Origin: Liolophura sinensis
Lineage: Eukaryota > Mollusca > Polyplacophora > Chitonida > Chitonidae
DNA length: 64,000 nt
Assembly (NCBI RefSeq): GCF_032854445.1
Contig: NC_088307.1
Location: forward strand, 27,816,547-27,880,546
Direction of reading: 5' to 3'
Shown here: positions 10,716 to 24,200 of the stretch, in pieces
Layout of the letters: every line of letters begins with the position of its first letter
How positions within the stretch are numbered: position 1 is the first letter of the stretch
Notes under the pieces: model-generated
The model's database searches: none
Told to the model about the DNA's origin: nothing
What the model saw: only the letters and a program-made list of their open reading frames with translations
Position numbers and translations under genes: made by a program

Positions 10716-11366
10716 CCTTATGGAGATAAAATGTAGATAGCATATGTTCACACAGATAAGGTTCCTGTAGCCTATATCTTTTGGAGAGTCGCCTATATTG
10801 ATCTGTCTGTGAAATAAGTCATACTCGCTACCAAAATTGTCTTTAGCCAGTCCCATGTGACAACCCTTGTTCTACTGGACAATGGGAATGAAAAGTAATT
10901 TATTTCAAAACGGCGGCACCAACAAGCTGTTGTAATAAACTCCATCCAGTAACACAGCCTACATTACCATATCTGGGCATAAACTACACGGCTTTAATTT
11001 CCTAACATCCAGCTTTAAAACCACACTGCCGTGAAATCATACTCTACAAAAGATGAAATAAAATTCATTTATTAAGGTTCTAATATACTAATTATTTACC
11101 TGCAAAATGTCTTCCAGTCTTGCAACAGTCAGATTTTCTCATCAACCAAAACAATGTGAAATGGGCACTGGCGACAACTTGAAAGTAGACAGGCATCGCG
11201 TAAAATGTGATGTATCAAGCCGATCAGCTTTTGAAAAATCTGAGTTGTTATCTTTTATTATTTGTATAGGAATTGCTTACTTTCAAGATTGCACAGATTT
11301 TCTGTTTTTTTTTTTTTTTTTTTGTTAACATTACAATGATTGTTTTACAGCACAACATGTACAAAG

Positions 11367-11609
11367 TAATCTGTTTTAATTTTAACAGAATGTCTGGCTA
11401 TGTGAGTGATGCTAGAAACAATGTACTCTGTTATTATAACACAATATTCTGTCATATCCAAGATAATATCTTGTCAGTCTAACAGAATCTTCATGTTGAA
11501 GTAATTGAATATGTGTGTTATATTTACCTGAACAATCTGCTGCAGTAACAAACTATATTCTAGCATCACTCAGACAACAGATATTCTAGCTGTTAAAATT
11601 AACAGATTA
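11367..11609. mobile_element. MITE-like element with about 50-bp terminal inverted repeats
   Basis: The left arm (11367-11417) begins TAATCTGTTTTAATTTTAAC and ends TGAGTGATGCTAGAA. The right arm (about 11558-11609) contains TTCTAGCATCACTCA and ends TTAAAATTAACAGATTA, the reverse complement with small gaps. The centre of about 140 bases is AT-rich and non-coding. Small size, long inverted ends and no coding capacity fit a MITE; no autonomous partner is visible. Confidence 0.65.
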
Positions 11610-12031
11610 ATTATTTGAGTGTATATATAGGCAGTGCGCTTAGTTGACGAAGTGCAGCATGAGCCGAAATAAAGACAGCATTGTATCAAAATTAGACGAG
11701 AATCCTAGGCTTGTGATTGGTCAATCCGTCTTTGATTTCACCGGAAAAACATTCGCCGAAAAGACGAGCAATACAGCCTCGATCATTGGATATTTTTGCG
11801 GTATACCCACGGACGCACATGCCGGCCGATAGCAACGCTTGTCAACAATGTACTAGTCATAACTTTTCTTGCCTTCATTTTCAAAAGAGTTCTAAATATT
11901 TAGCAGCATATGGGGAAAAAAACTGTTCGTAACATCTTCGCCAGACAATTCAATTGGATACAGTCGCAAATCGGGTAAAAAATAAACATTTCACCTAAAG
12001 CAAGCATTTTCTCTCAGCTGAACTAAGGTCT

Positions 12032-12279
12032 GGAGGCCTTCGTGACCGACGGAGTTAGCACACCAACACGGGGCGATGACCGAGGAGCCTCTCACCAATG
12101 CGGTCGCTGTGAGTTCAAGTCCAGCTCATTCTGGCTTACTTTCCGGCTGTAAGCGGGAAGGTCTTCCAGCAACCTGTGGATGGTCGTGGGATTCCCCTGG
12201 GTTTTCCCCGGTTTCCTTCCACCATAATGCTCAACAAGAAATATTCTTGAGTACGGCTTCAAACACAAATCAAATAAAT
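12032..12279 (+). mobile_element. Family A SINE, near full length
   Basis: The head is diverged (GGAGGCCTTCGTGACCGACG), but the B box GAGTTCAAGTCC is intact. There is a small deletion in the core near the CCGCCGTCG segment, and the tail is a short CAAATAAATC. Confidence 0.85.
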
Positions 12280-12711
12280 CAGCGAAGGCCCCGTCCTTGT
12301 CGATCTTCTTGTGATGGTGTGACGCCACACAGCGTCCCAGCGTTCAAGTGTTCAAACAGTTGTCCCTAATTTTCTTCATTGTGATAAACTCGTGCAGGTG
12401 AAAGGCAATTTTAGAGATTTTTCATCTTTGAGATAAAATATCATTCCGTTTTTCAATGCAACATGCTGATGTAACATTACTGAATGAGCCATTTAAACCT
12501 CACAGGATCAGTTCCTGCGATGAAGTAAGATTTTCCCATAAATCATTTTTAGTTTTCATGCCGCTAAGATCTTCACTAAGTGAAATATTGACTCATAACT
12601 TCTGCATGTATTTCAAACATTATATTTATATCTATTTTAGGGCACAACACTCAATCTCCGGCCTCTGAAGGAAGATGAGGCACAGTTTCCTTACTGTTGT
12701 GAGAGTTTATA

Positions 12712-12905
12712 CTTGTTTGATTGGTGTTTTACGCCGAACTCAAGAATATTTCACTTATACGACGATGGCCATCATTATGGTGGGAGAATACCAGGCAAAG
12801 CACGAGGGAAACCCACGACCATCCGTAGGTTGCTGCAACACCTTCCCACATACGATCGGAGAAGCAGCCAGCATGAACTTGAACTCACAGCGAGCGCATT
12901 GGTAA
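12712..12905 (-). mobile_element. Family A SINE, minus strand
   Basis: Reading on the minus strand, this copy runs from the B-box region (around 12880-12905) through the core to TGAAATATTCTTGAGTTCGG and a very short tail. It lies 430 bases from an opposite-strand copy. Confidence 0.85.
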
Positions 12906-13104
12906 GAAGCTCTTGGCTACCTCGACAACGGAAGAATTTTCCGTAGGAATTTATACCAATCTTTGCAAAAGGTGATGAAATCCTTAACTATCCTGTTAAT
13001 TTCTAGATGGTCCTATTTTCGATTTTTACATGAAGACCCTCTGTCAGAAGTATAGTATTAAGTGTAGTATATGAACACCTGAGAGTGTCATCTGTGACAG
13101 AGGG

Positions 13105-13335
13105 TTAACATCCTAGTGCAACACAATTACCCAGGAGCTTCTCGCCAACTGAGTTCAAGTCCAGCTCATCCCGGCTTCCTCTCTAGTCGTAAGTGGGAAG
13201 GTCTGCCAACAGCATGCGGATGGTCGTCAGCTTTCCCGGTTTCCTCCCATCATAATGCTTGCCGCCCTCGTATAAGTGAAATATTCTTGAACACGGATTG
13301 AAAAACCAAGCAAATAACCCAATCAGCCAAATAAA
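13105..13335 (+). mobile_element. Family A SINE, degraded
   Basis: The head is eroded and the AATGCGGTCGCTG segment has been lost. GAGTTCAAGTCCAGCTCATC, the core, and AAGTGAAATATTCTTGAACA remain. The tail is decayed. Confidence 0.75.
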
Positions 13336-13339
13336 TCAA

Positions 13340-15280
13340 CGTAAGCACGTCCTATAACACAATTAATAAACAAATCCCGTCCACATCTGGCCTACATAAA
13401 TGTAGCCGTGTACAACGGTTTACGTGTTCGCCTGGCGGTTAAGATAACTGTCGTTCACTTGAGGTGAGGGTTTAATACCATCTTTGAGCAAACTGCGCGG
13501 CATCCAATATTCTTGTGGCCTGTTAATGTCGAGGGACGGTTGTTGGAAGTATGCACTCTGCGCTTCTCTGCATCCATGTTCTAGTAGAAGCAAAATGGCC
13601 TAAAGTTTTAGATACAAAAAAAAAACACAGCGTGGAGGGTTAAACCATAGCATCCACGACAGTTTGCTAGTTGACAAATGATCACACGTAACCGGTGAAA
13701 TACGTCCTCTGGTCAGTTTACCTCAGTCAGGTTTGTATTCCAACTGTTCATCTTAAATAGTAGCGACAATTGAGTCCATAACCTTATCTCCTTGTACATC
13801 ATTTTACAATTCGATAATATATTTTGTTATTTTGTCTACGTATATTTTTGTTATATGCCACTTTCCATTTCCAAATATTTGTGTTTTACTTACTTGCGTG
13901 TGTGCTTCCGATTCGCAATTATTGGAGATGAAACAAAAGATAATGAGCATATTCCCTCTATTGTGTAGATTTTGTTTGCATATCAAGAAGAGCTCCAAAT
14001 TGTCGTGAACTAAAATAGTTAAAATATATTAAACAAAAAAGCGTAAGCGTAAGCTCATTTGTGGTGATTGCTAGACAAAGGACTCCACTACTCTGATGAA
14101 ACTTCAAATACGCGGCATGCCGGATGAATTCCAAGCACAAAGAGGAGTTCCTTAAAATAAAAGAAGGCTAAAATATTAAATAACGCTTTTCAAACAGGCA
14201 ACCTCTAAACTATGCGTAAAAATACTTTCATCTATTTTTTCAGATTTTTTAAAAGGCATTCAAATACTTGAAAACTATGGTGGGCTTTATGAGCCATACT
14301 GATGGTACCTAGGAACTCACCTACTTTTCCTGATGTTCACCAGCAGGAAGGAATTTTTGGGAACATTATTTCGGTAATCTTTCACTGATGGATAAAAAGA
14401 GCTATTCCAACAGTCAGTGATTAGAGTTGAAAAAGTCGTCATTGCATCGGAATGTATTCAAAGGGAGATAACTGTCTCGTAACTCGAACACTTGCTGAAA
14501 TTGGGTTTTTTGTGAGACCAGCCTGCGTCGTTCATGTTTAATGCTTATTAAAGCTCTCTTTTGTAAAGAGTGTTTCGTGAGCGTGTTATAATTCTGTAAA
14601 ACACACATGTATTTAACTGGACTATTAGAATTAAGTTTTCACAGCGGATAATCGTATTTTTTCTATATTCATATAAATTTTAAGAAAATTGCAAGTGTTC
14701 TAAAAATCCTTTCCTTATTCATTTACTTGATTTCTGTTACCGCCATGAACATGAGCCTTTCAGTTCATTGACCCAAATGATTGCTGAAACACGATGAACT
14801 GTCCAGATCGCTTCGTAATTTGGAGAAATGTTTAAATCCAGTGTTGGATTCTGTCTTTGGTGCCAAACTCGGTAATAGGTAAAACGTAAATAGGTAGTAT
14901 CACGATCAGCGTCATCCCAAGTGCCATCGCCGCTATCACCTCTGGCATCATGTCTAGTGCCATTTTCTGGTGTTACGGCTGGCACCACGCAGGAAGTTTT
15001 CTGTCAGATGTCACGGTCAGACAGCAGTGTAGATAAGTAAGTATAGGGACCGATGGGGGTCAAGGAGATAACGGCGTTATGGGAACACCACACTGATGTT
15101 AACAACGACGGGGAAAACCCCTTTAACAAAACAGAAACGCAGGCCTCTTGCATAAGGGCAAAGAAATATTATTAGAAATTTAAAAAGAAAAATGCACGAG
15201 AAATGTTCTCCTTTTTTTCTTTTTGGTTTTTACTTTGAAATGGGAGCCAAATCACGCACGTATCGGGGTTTGAAAGTTAC
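13340..15280. other. Intergenic; no gene seen
   Basis: The short open frames here lack plausible splice sites and domains. An AT-rich stretch fills 13800-14700. Between 14860 and 15000 there is a GC-richer patch with short GCCATC/GGCATC motifs but no gene. Confidence 0.4.
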
Positions 15281-15286
15281 ACACTG

Positions 15287-15447
15287 TAACCTGTGGATGG
15301 TCGTGGGTTTTCCCCGGGCGCTGCCCGGTTTCCTCCCATTATAATGATAGACGCCGTCGTATACGTGAAACATACGGCGTAAAACAGCAATCGAATAAAT
15401 AGACAAATAAATAAATAAATAAATAAATAAATAAAGAAATAAATAAG
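15287..15447 (+). mobile_element. Family A SINE, 5'-truncated, with long AATA tail
   Basis: The copy starts at AACCTGTGGATGG and has lost its tRNA-like head. It ends in an expanded (AATA)n tail of about 45 bases. The long tail suggests a rather recent insertion or tail slippage. Confidence 0.85.
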
Positions 15448-15921
15448 ACTGAGATGAAATTGTGGCAATGAATAATGAATGTTAGTCCTATTTACATAAG
15501 TGGATAATCTGAACAAAAAGCATGTGTAATTTCTCATTCTTGTTAAACACCCAGAATGTGATATCCTCATTAGATATCCTCAGGTAACCCGCTAAATAAT
15601 ACAATTACACAAGTGGAAGGTTAAAGGGATATACCCAACGAATTTATTTTCACAATAACTGTTCCTCGAACACAAAATTTCTGCTATGTTAGTCTGTAAA
15701 CTGGATCAAACAAATATTATGTTAACTAATTCCATTAACAAAAAAAAAACAATAAAGTTGAACCCTCCGCCTATCTTGTCGACCACGAAGCCCTGGCCGG
15801 GTGACGTCATGTCAGCAAGACCTGTCGGGATTATGTTTTGAAAAGCCCCGCAAAGTATTGCGGAATCCATGCATTAGGTGTACCCACTTTGTGCTTTTCC
15901 AGAAGCCATCGTGTGGCTTAA

Positions 15922-15966
15922 TCTATAATAACCACTACGTGCACACCTCTTAGTGGTTATTATAGA
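15922..15966. repeat. Perfect 16-bp inverted repeat with 13-base loop
   Basis: TCTATAATAACCACTA (15922-15937) is matched exactly in reverse complement by TAGTGGTTATTATAGA (15951-15966). The loop is CGTGCACACCTCT. No gene adjoins it, so it may be a hairpin or the remnant ends of a small inverted-repeat element. Confidence 0.7.
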
Positions 15967-17224
15967 CACCCTAAACACCACATAAGTAAAACAGTTTTAC
16001 ACCAGATATTTTGAAAGATAGGCTACTGGCGTTGTATTAGATCCTGGAAAAGTATGTACAGCGTAGGCACTGGGCGATACGATGACCAATTTTTGCTCAC
16101 ACAGTGGCCAACGTAGATGACGCAAACACTCTTCGGTCTGGTTTGTCTGACACGTATTGGACATGCATGGAATCATTGTAGTACCCCTTGGGGAATTTCT
16201 CACTGTTGATCTATTTTAAGAACCATGTTGTCCCAAGTCCAAGGTGATGTGTGAAGCGTGTTATAGTATACAATGGCAATTTCATGACAAAAACCGAAGG
16301 CAAACGCCAGTTACTCGGCGTGAGCGGATGTTGGACACGCATTTTAGGATATTGCTGTTTAAGTGTTGTACTAAGACAGCTGTTTGCACCTCAAATGTTT
16401 GCAATTACCCCGAAAGTTGCTTTCAATTTTAATTCTAACTGGTCTCGCTGTAAGCGCTTAAATCGTAGCATCGTACATGGCCATAGCACCACGATTTAAA
16501 GAGTCATGTGAGAGGGGAAAATTACAGTGACGTTTATTGCAAATTATTTGACGGTTATAGCTTCATTGGCCGACAGAAAATAGTATTCTCCCAAATATTA
16601 TGATAAAACAAACCATTTATGTTGTATAGACCAACAGCCTGAAAATGGTCTATAAAACATTACTTTTTACTGTGTTGCCACGTACTCACAGTTTCTTATC
16701 CACTGGGTCTCCTTGGTAACAGACAGCAAATACCATTGTTTTAGAGTCTAAAGATGCGAATGCTGTTCTGTATGTAGCCGAGACAGACAACACAGACGAA
16801 GCCGCAGAGGGACTATAATTACAAATGCCAGTTGTGAGAAAAGCCCAAGTATCAGGTCATATATCAAGATAAGCACACTCCGTGTACTGTCATCTGCAAA
16901 CATTTAGAATACTCCTATCCTGGCTTAACTGGGAGATTACAGAACAAGGCCTATTCAGACATTACCATGACGCCGGAAAGACCTTTAGCAAAGAACAAAT
17001 CCACGCTCACTCCACAACCTGGTTAGTCGGTACAGTGTCTAGCTTCAAGACGATGAGGGTGATACGTGACAGAACCGATACTACGTGTAGCTCCCAGACT
17101 ATGAGGGTGATTCTTGACAGAACCTTACTTCAACCTCAAATCTTTGTATAACTAAATAGGAGAAGTGACTAATAACTTCTAACTACCGTTTTTCCACCGC
17201 CTATTTACAGCATGTCGCTTATAT

Positions 17225-18968
17225 ACCCTGTGAGCTCTCTGGCCCATATACACCATGTCCTCTACAGCCTACATACACTATGTCCTCTTCCGCCTATATA
17301 CACTGTCCCCTTCACCCTGTATAACTTGTGACCTCTACCGCTTATACACCGTGTCCTCTACAGCCAATTTACGCAGTGTCCTCTACCGTCTATATACACT
17401 GTGTCCTCTACAGCATATATAACCTGTGACCTCTATCGCCCATATACACCGTATCCTCTACAGCTTATATGCACTGTGTCCTCTGCCGCCTATATACTCT
17501 GCACCCTGTGTCCTCTGCCGCCTATATACACTGTACCCTGTGTCCTCTACAGCCTATATACACTCTATCCTCTACAACCTATATACACTCTATCCTCTAC
17601 AGCCTGTATACCCAGCGTCCTCTACAACCTATATACTCGGTGTCCTCTACCGCCTATGTACAGCATGTCCTCTACAGCCTATATACATTGTGTCCTCTAC
17701 CTTGTATGTACCCAGTATCCTCTACATCGTATAAACGCTATGTCCTCTACAGCCTACGATTTATTCATTTATTTAGTTATTTATTTATTTATTTATTTGA
17801 TTAGTGTTTTACGCGGTACTCAAGAATATTTCACTTATTCGACGGCGGCCAGCGTTATGGTGGGTGGAAACCGGGCAAAGCCCGGAGAAAACCCACCACC
17901 ATCCGCAGGTTGCTGTCAGACCTTCCCACGTACGGCCGGAGAGGAAGTCAGCAATATACACTGTGTCCGTTACTGTCTCTATACCGCCTATATACACTGT
18001 ACCCTGTGTCCTCTACTGACCCGTCCTCTCCATACCGCCTATATACACTGTACCCCGTGTCCTCTACTGCCCTGTCCTCTCCATACCGCCTATATACACT
18101 GTACCCCGTGTCCTTTACTGCCGTGTCCTCTCTATACCGCCTATATACACTGTACCCCGTGTCCTCTACTGCCGTGTCCTCTCTATACCGCCGATATACA
18201 CTGTACCCCGTGTCCTTTACTGCCATGTTCTCTCTATACCGCCGATATACACTGTACCCCGTGTCCTTTACTGCCGTGTCCTCTCTATACCGCCTATATA
18301 CACTGTACCCCGTGTCCTCTACTGACCCGTCCTCTCTATACCACCTATATACACTGTACCGCGTGCCCTCTACTGCCCTGCCCTCTCCATACCGCCTATA
18401 TACACTGTACCCCGTGTACTTTACTTCCGTGTCCTCTCCATACCGCCTATATACACTGTACCCCGTGTCCTTTACTGCCGTGTCCTCTCTATACCGCCTA
18501 TATACACTGTACCCCCGTGTCCTCTACTGACCCGTCCTCTCTATACCGCCTATATACACTGTACCCCGTGTCCTCTACTGCCCTGTCCTCTCCATACCGC
18601 CTATATACACTGTACCCCGTGTCCTTTACAGCCGTGTCCTCTCTATACCGCCTATATACACTGTACCCCGTGTCCTCTACTGACCCGTCCTCTCTATACC
18701 GCCTATATACACTGTACCCCGTGTCCTCTACTGCCGTGTCCTCTCCATACCGCCTATATACACTGTACCCCGTGTCCTTTACTGCCCTGTCCTCTCCATA
18801 CCGCCTATATACACTGTACCCCGTGTCCTTTACTGCCGTGTCCTCTCTATACCGCCTATATACACTGTACCCCGTGTCCTTTACTGCCGTGTCCTCTCTA
18901 TACCGCCTATATACACTGTACCCCGTGTCCTGTAATGCCGTGTCCTCTCTATCCCGCCTATATACAGT
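17225..18968. repeat. Large minisatellite: irregular part plus about 19 units of 51 bp
   Basis: The distal part (about 17960-18968) repeats a 51-bp unit with CTATACCGCCTATATACACT and GTACCCCGTGTCCTCTACTG. The proximal part (17225-17757) consists of shorter, older variants. A family A SINE interrupts it at 17760-17955. The 17-codon period leaves a 526-codon open frame across array and SINE. Because the frame runs through a transposon and has matching open frames on the other strand, I reject it as a protein. Confidence 0.92.
17760..17955 (-). mobile_element. Family A SINE inserted in the 51-bp array, minus strand
   Basis: TTTATTTATTTATTTGATTA is followed by the core in reverse complement, as far as the GTACGGCCGGAGAGGAAG segment. 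The head is missing. Different repeat architecture on either side suggests the homogenised array expanded only on the distal side of the insertion. Confidence 0.88.
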
Positions 18969-21280
18969 GTGGCCATGGTGATCCTCCATCACCATGTAAT
19001 CTAAGGTTCGAATCCAGCTCACAATGCTTCAAGACCGATTTTATGTCGACAGTTTTGCCAGCTGTACTTTTTTTCATCCATCTCAGTGTCGCCGTGTTAT
19101 CGAAATATGCTTTATTCAGTTACTGATTTTTAATTTTACTTAAGATTAAATTTAAAGAACTTAAATGTTAGATTACACTGCAGCGTAGATGTCATAAGAT
19201 TTGTTTTCCCCGTTTTCTTGCTCCACACATGTCATTGTAGAAATGAGTACGACATGAAAGGCCAGTGAATTAAAATAAATCAAGAAATCAGTCTTTCTTC
19301 AGACATTTGCTTTATGTTGGAATGCTCGTGGCCGCAATCGTCATTTGTTCCAGGCTCGTACGGATTTGCGTTAAAACTTGGTTCTACCATTGTTTTCCCG
19401 AATTATTAATTTACAAACATCCGATTTCCCTGCAAATATTAACTTTATTCAGCGCCTTTATGTGCAGTATATATACGTGGAATAATTGAGACAACAAATT
19501 TACGGCAGTTACATTGAAACATAGGATTGGTCAATGCTCTCCTTAACGTTGAAAGCCAAGTCGACTGATACACGCTGGGTTATAGAGCCCTTAAACTGTG
19601 CCGTAAAATCGATGCGAGTAACAACTAGAAATGACAAACACAGACAGATACCGAAATGTGGCCAATTGCATTTTGATGTGAAACTAATACCGCTGATGTC
19701 CTCCTTCAGGAATTCATGTCAACTAATACCTAAAGGGCAAATAACAAGCCCATCCTATCTGACAATCTCTTGTCCATGAACATTCATGAGCCGACCAATT
19801 CAATATTTCGACGATATCAGTCTCTTAGCTGTATTGGATAGTACGTGAAAATCGAATTTAGCTGGGACTGATAACTACTTAACAGTCCACAGGCTGTTAG
19901 CTAAACGCCAAACTATTATGCAGATTTGCAGAACGGCTCTTGTCCTAACGGTCGGCACAGTCACTGGTAAAACTCTGGAAACATCGTTCTCGCGGAGTCC
20001 TCAGCTCGTTCTTCGGTAACTAATTTCTCTTCTGTCATCATATTTTGGCATTGGTTGTATGGCCTGCCGACGGCACACTAATAGAGTTGGCTTTGTTTCT
20101 GGTTTATGCTCTCGTTGACGACTATTGTATTCTACCAGCCAGGCGCATTTGTGGACATAAGCATCGGATGACCGAAGTAGTCATGGACTAACTAAAGTGC
20201 TGGCTATGGTTTGTAATGAACTATGGAAACATTTCAAAGACATTGCTTGGAAACCACTTTATTTGGATAGACGAGATTGTGTTTATTGCTCTCTTAATTT
20301 GATGCGGGGAAAGCGCTGTTGCAAATGGTGGAATGTTTCTTTAAGGTTTATGCCCCTGGTGAGGGCTTGCCATTAAATCGCTACTAACGGTGGACGAAGT
20401 TTCTCGTAGCCTGTGTTCTGTTCCTAGCGCTGCGAGTTCTGGAGATAATGAACTTAAAGTGAAGGTCAGCGTGTTTTTCTGTTACGGGTTTTGGCATCCG
20501 AAGTCAGTGTCTGTCGTGTGGAATACGAAATATACACTGAAGAGGAATGTTACGATGAAGCGGCTTTATGTTCAGCTCTTGTCGGCGTTTGCCCTACGAG
20601 AACTGAAGCTTACCGGGTAAACCTGATTAGCAAGATGTCACTTCGCCTGACACAAAAGAGACAAATGAGTTTTGACTAGGTGGGTGTTCTAACCGTGTAG
20701 AATGGACTTTGGTGGCTTCGTTGATGGACAAACGGGTTTTCTGCTTCCCATAGATATTCTCCACTCAGCTGTCACAACTCATTCGATCATTCGCTACAGA
20801 GACGCGCACAGATATAACATGGAGTTGGACGATTTATGAACCTTGCCTTATTTTGTGGGGTTTTCTGACCTAAATGTAAATTAGTGTAAAGCACCACAGG
20901 ATTTTTTGCGAGACTCTTTTCTCCGTAAAGAAAGCATACTGTACTGCTACCGTATCCTTCCTCTAACAATCTTTACTTAAGGCGAAGTGCTTTCCAGAAT
21001 TCATAATTCCATATTTATTTACTCAACCGAACTGTTGTAGAATCATTGTAATGTAGATGGTGGACATGTAACGTTTCAGAGGCTTTGGATTGATCTAAAG
21101 CCGTGTCTTGCTGGAAAGACGTTGGAAACCATTGTGAAATTGTATACATTTGAAACTTAGTGTTTATCGCTAACCCTGCATGAGTGAAACTTTGGACCTG
21201 TATGAAATGTTATATGCATGTGAAACGTTTGGACGTTTAAATTCGACAGAAAATCAACCATTATTTGAACAGTAGCAGAC
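18969..21280. other. Upstream region of the potassium channel gene; no gene seen
   Basis: A tRNA-like B box, GGTTCGAATCC at 19005-19015, marks an old SINE scrap at the end of the minisatellite. Several frames of 60-80 codons occur at 19300-20680, but none has a clear start plus splice sites. The promoter of the channel gene should lie here or further upstream, and I cannot place it. Confidence 0.35.
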
Positions 21281-24200
21281 ATGGATAGCAAGTACTTTTG
21301 GGTTTTATTGGCCTGGGTTTTCCTGTATTTGTTGGCCGGCGGGGCGGTATTCCAGAAGCTAGAGGAACAGAACGAGGAAGATGTCCAGTTGGCCGTATCT
21401 GACAAAATTGACCGGTTCTTAGGTAAGTACTTGTACAAAGTCTAACGTCCGACATTAGTGTACTTAGCTGTAACTTACATGTTGTGACTGCCGATTATCG
21501 ATGCTACGCCAGAAGGTTGTCTGGTGGAATAATGCGGCTTTTTGCCATCGGTACATTTTTGTTATAATTTGACTTGTTTACATAATTCTGCCGCATCCGT
21601 GTTGCTCCTGGCAGTTCTCAGTGGAAATTCCTCTCACGATTAGATTCAACAAAACACGAGCTGAGGAAAATCTCATCGCGGTCCGTTTCACTGTTAATGT
21701 TAGCCAGCTAATCAGTGCTGCTGCTACGGACATGGTATAATTCTGAACATAACAAATATATTGGAGCCTACCTGTAGCAAATTGTAGGGACAGAGTTCTG
21801 GTGGTTGTGGTGTAGGTACAATATCACTAGGTAAACTGTATTCTCCAATGTTACTTTGATGTAACTGGATAGTGTGTCTTATCTGGTGTCAGTTTTATGT
21901 AACTGGATAGCGTGTCTTATGTGGTGTCAATTTTATGTAACTGGATAGCGTGTCTTATGTGGTGTCAGTTTTATGTAACTGGATAGCGTGTCTTATGTGG
22001 TTTAAGATTAATGTAACTGGTATCGGTGTCTTATGTGGTTTCAGATTAATGTAACTGGTGTGGGTGTCTTATCCCGTGTCAACTTTATGTAACTAGTCAA
22101 GGTGTCCTATGTAGTGTCAGTTTGATCCAACTAGATGGGGTGTATTTCTGCTGTCAGTTTGATGTAACCGTGTGCGGTGTTTTGTCTAATGCCAGATTCA
22201 TGTAACAGTGGGGGCGTTTTATCTAATGTCAGTTCGATGGAACAGGGCAGTGTGTTTTATCCGAAGTCAGTTTGATGTACCTGGATAGTGTGTCTCACCT
22301 GATGTCGGTTTGACGTAACTGTGTGGGGTGTTTTGTCTGATGTCAGTTTGACGTACCTGGAGGGTGTGTCACATTTGATGTCAGTTTGACGTAACTGTGT
22401 GGGGTGTTTTGTCTGATGTCAGATTGATGTAACTGTGTGGGTTTTTTTCTCTGATGTCAATTTGATGTAAGGGTTTGCGGTGCTTTGTCTCATATCAGTT
22501 TGATGTACCTGGTTAGTGTGTATTATCTAATGTCGGATAGATGTACTTAAATGGTGTGTTTTATCTGATATCAGTTTGATGTAACCGTGTGCAGCGTTTT
22601 GTCTCATATGAGTTTGATGTACCTGTATTGTATTTTATATTTGATGTAAGTTTGATGTACCTGGACGGTGTGTGTTATGTGATGTCAGTTTGATGTACCT
22701 GTATGGTGTGTCCCATTCGATGTTTGTTTGATGGACCTGGGTGGTGTGTTTCATCTCATGTCAGTTTGATCGACTTGGATAGTGTCTTTTTTTGTCTCAT
22801 GTCAGTTTGATGTATGGTGTGTCACATACAATGTCGTTTTGATGAGCTTGAATGGTGTGTTTCTTCAGATGTCAGTTTGATGTACCTGTAAGGTGTGTTT
22901 AGTCTGATGTCAGTTTGGTGTACCTGTAAGGTGGGTTTGATCTGATGTCAGTTTGGTGTACCTGGATGGTGTGTTTGATCTGATGTCAGTTTGATGTACC
23001 TGGATGGTGTGTCTCATCTGATGTCAGTTTGGTGTACCTGTATTGTGTGTTTGATCTGATGTCAGTTTGGTGTACCTGTAAGGTGTGTTTAGTCTGATGT
23101 CAGTTTGGTGTACCTGGATGATGTGTCTCATCTGATGTCAGTTTGGTGTACCTGGATGATGTGTTTGATCTGATTTCAGTTTGATGTACCTGGATGGTGT
23201 GTCTCATCTGATGTCAGTTTGATGTACCTGTAAGGTGTGTTTGATCTGATGTCAGTTTGATGTACCTGTATGGTGTGTCTCATCTGATGTCAGTTTGGTG
23301 TACCTGTAAGGTGTGTCTCATCTGATGTCAGTTTGATGTACCTGGATGGTGTGTCTCATCTGATGTCAGTTTGGTGTACCTGGATGGTGTGTCTCATCTG
23401 ATGTCAGTTTGGTGTACCTGTATGGTGTGTTTGATCTGATGTCAGTTTGATGTACCTGGATGGTGTGTCTCATCTGATGTCAGTTTGGTGTACCTGTGAG
23501 GTGTGTCTCATCTGATGTCAGTTTGGTGTACCTGTAAGGTGTGTTTAGTCTGATGTCAGTTTGGTGTACCTGGATGGTGTGTCTCATCTGATGTCAGTTT
23601 GGTGTACCTGGATGATGTGTTTGATCTGATTTCAGTTTGATGTACCTGGATGGTGTGTCTCATCTGATGTCAGTTTGATGTACCTGTAAGGTGTGTTTGA
23701 TCTGATGTCAGTTTGATGTACCTGTATGGTGTGTCTCATCTGATGTCAGTTTGGTGTACCTGTAAGGTGTGTCTCATCTGATGTCAGTTTGATGTACCTG
23801 GATGGTGTGTCTCATCTGATGTCAGTTTGGTGTACCTGGATGGTGTGTCTCATCTGATGTCAGTTTGGTGTACCTGTATGGTGTGTTTGATCTGATGTCA
23901 GTTTGGTGTACCTGTATGGTGTGTCTCATCTGATGTCAGTTTGGTGTACCTGTGAGGTGTGTCTCATCTGATGTCAGTTTGGTGTACCTGTGTGGTGTGT
24001 TTGATCTGATGTCAGTTTGATGTACCTGTATGGTGTGTTTGATCTGATGTCAGTTTGATGTACCTGGATGGTGTGTCTCATCTAATGTCAGTTTGGTGTA
24101 CCTGAATGGTGTGTCTCATCTGATATGAGTTTGGTGTACCTGTGAGGTGTGTCTCATCTGATGTCAGTTTGGTGTACCTGGATGGTGTGTCTCATCTGAT

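Noticed and set aside
17401-18981. A 526-codon open frame with repeated YTAYIHCTPCPLLPCPL
   Set aside because: It is created by the 51-bp period of the satellite, runs straight through an inserted SINE, and has equally open frames on the other strand.
20491-20679. Frame with VEYEIYTEEECYDEAALC, possibly an exon before the channel gene
   Set aside because: It has no ATG in frame and no convincing acceptor. The composition is suggestive, but I cannot support it.
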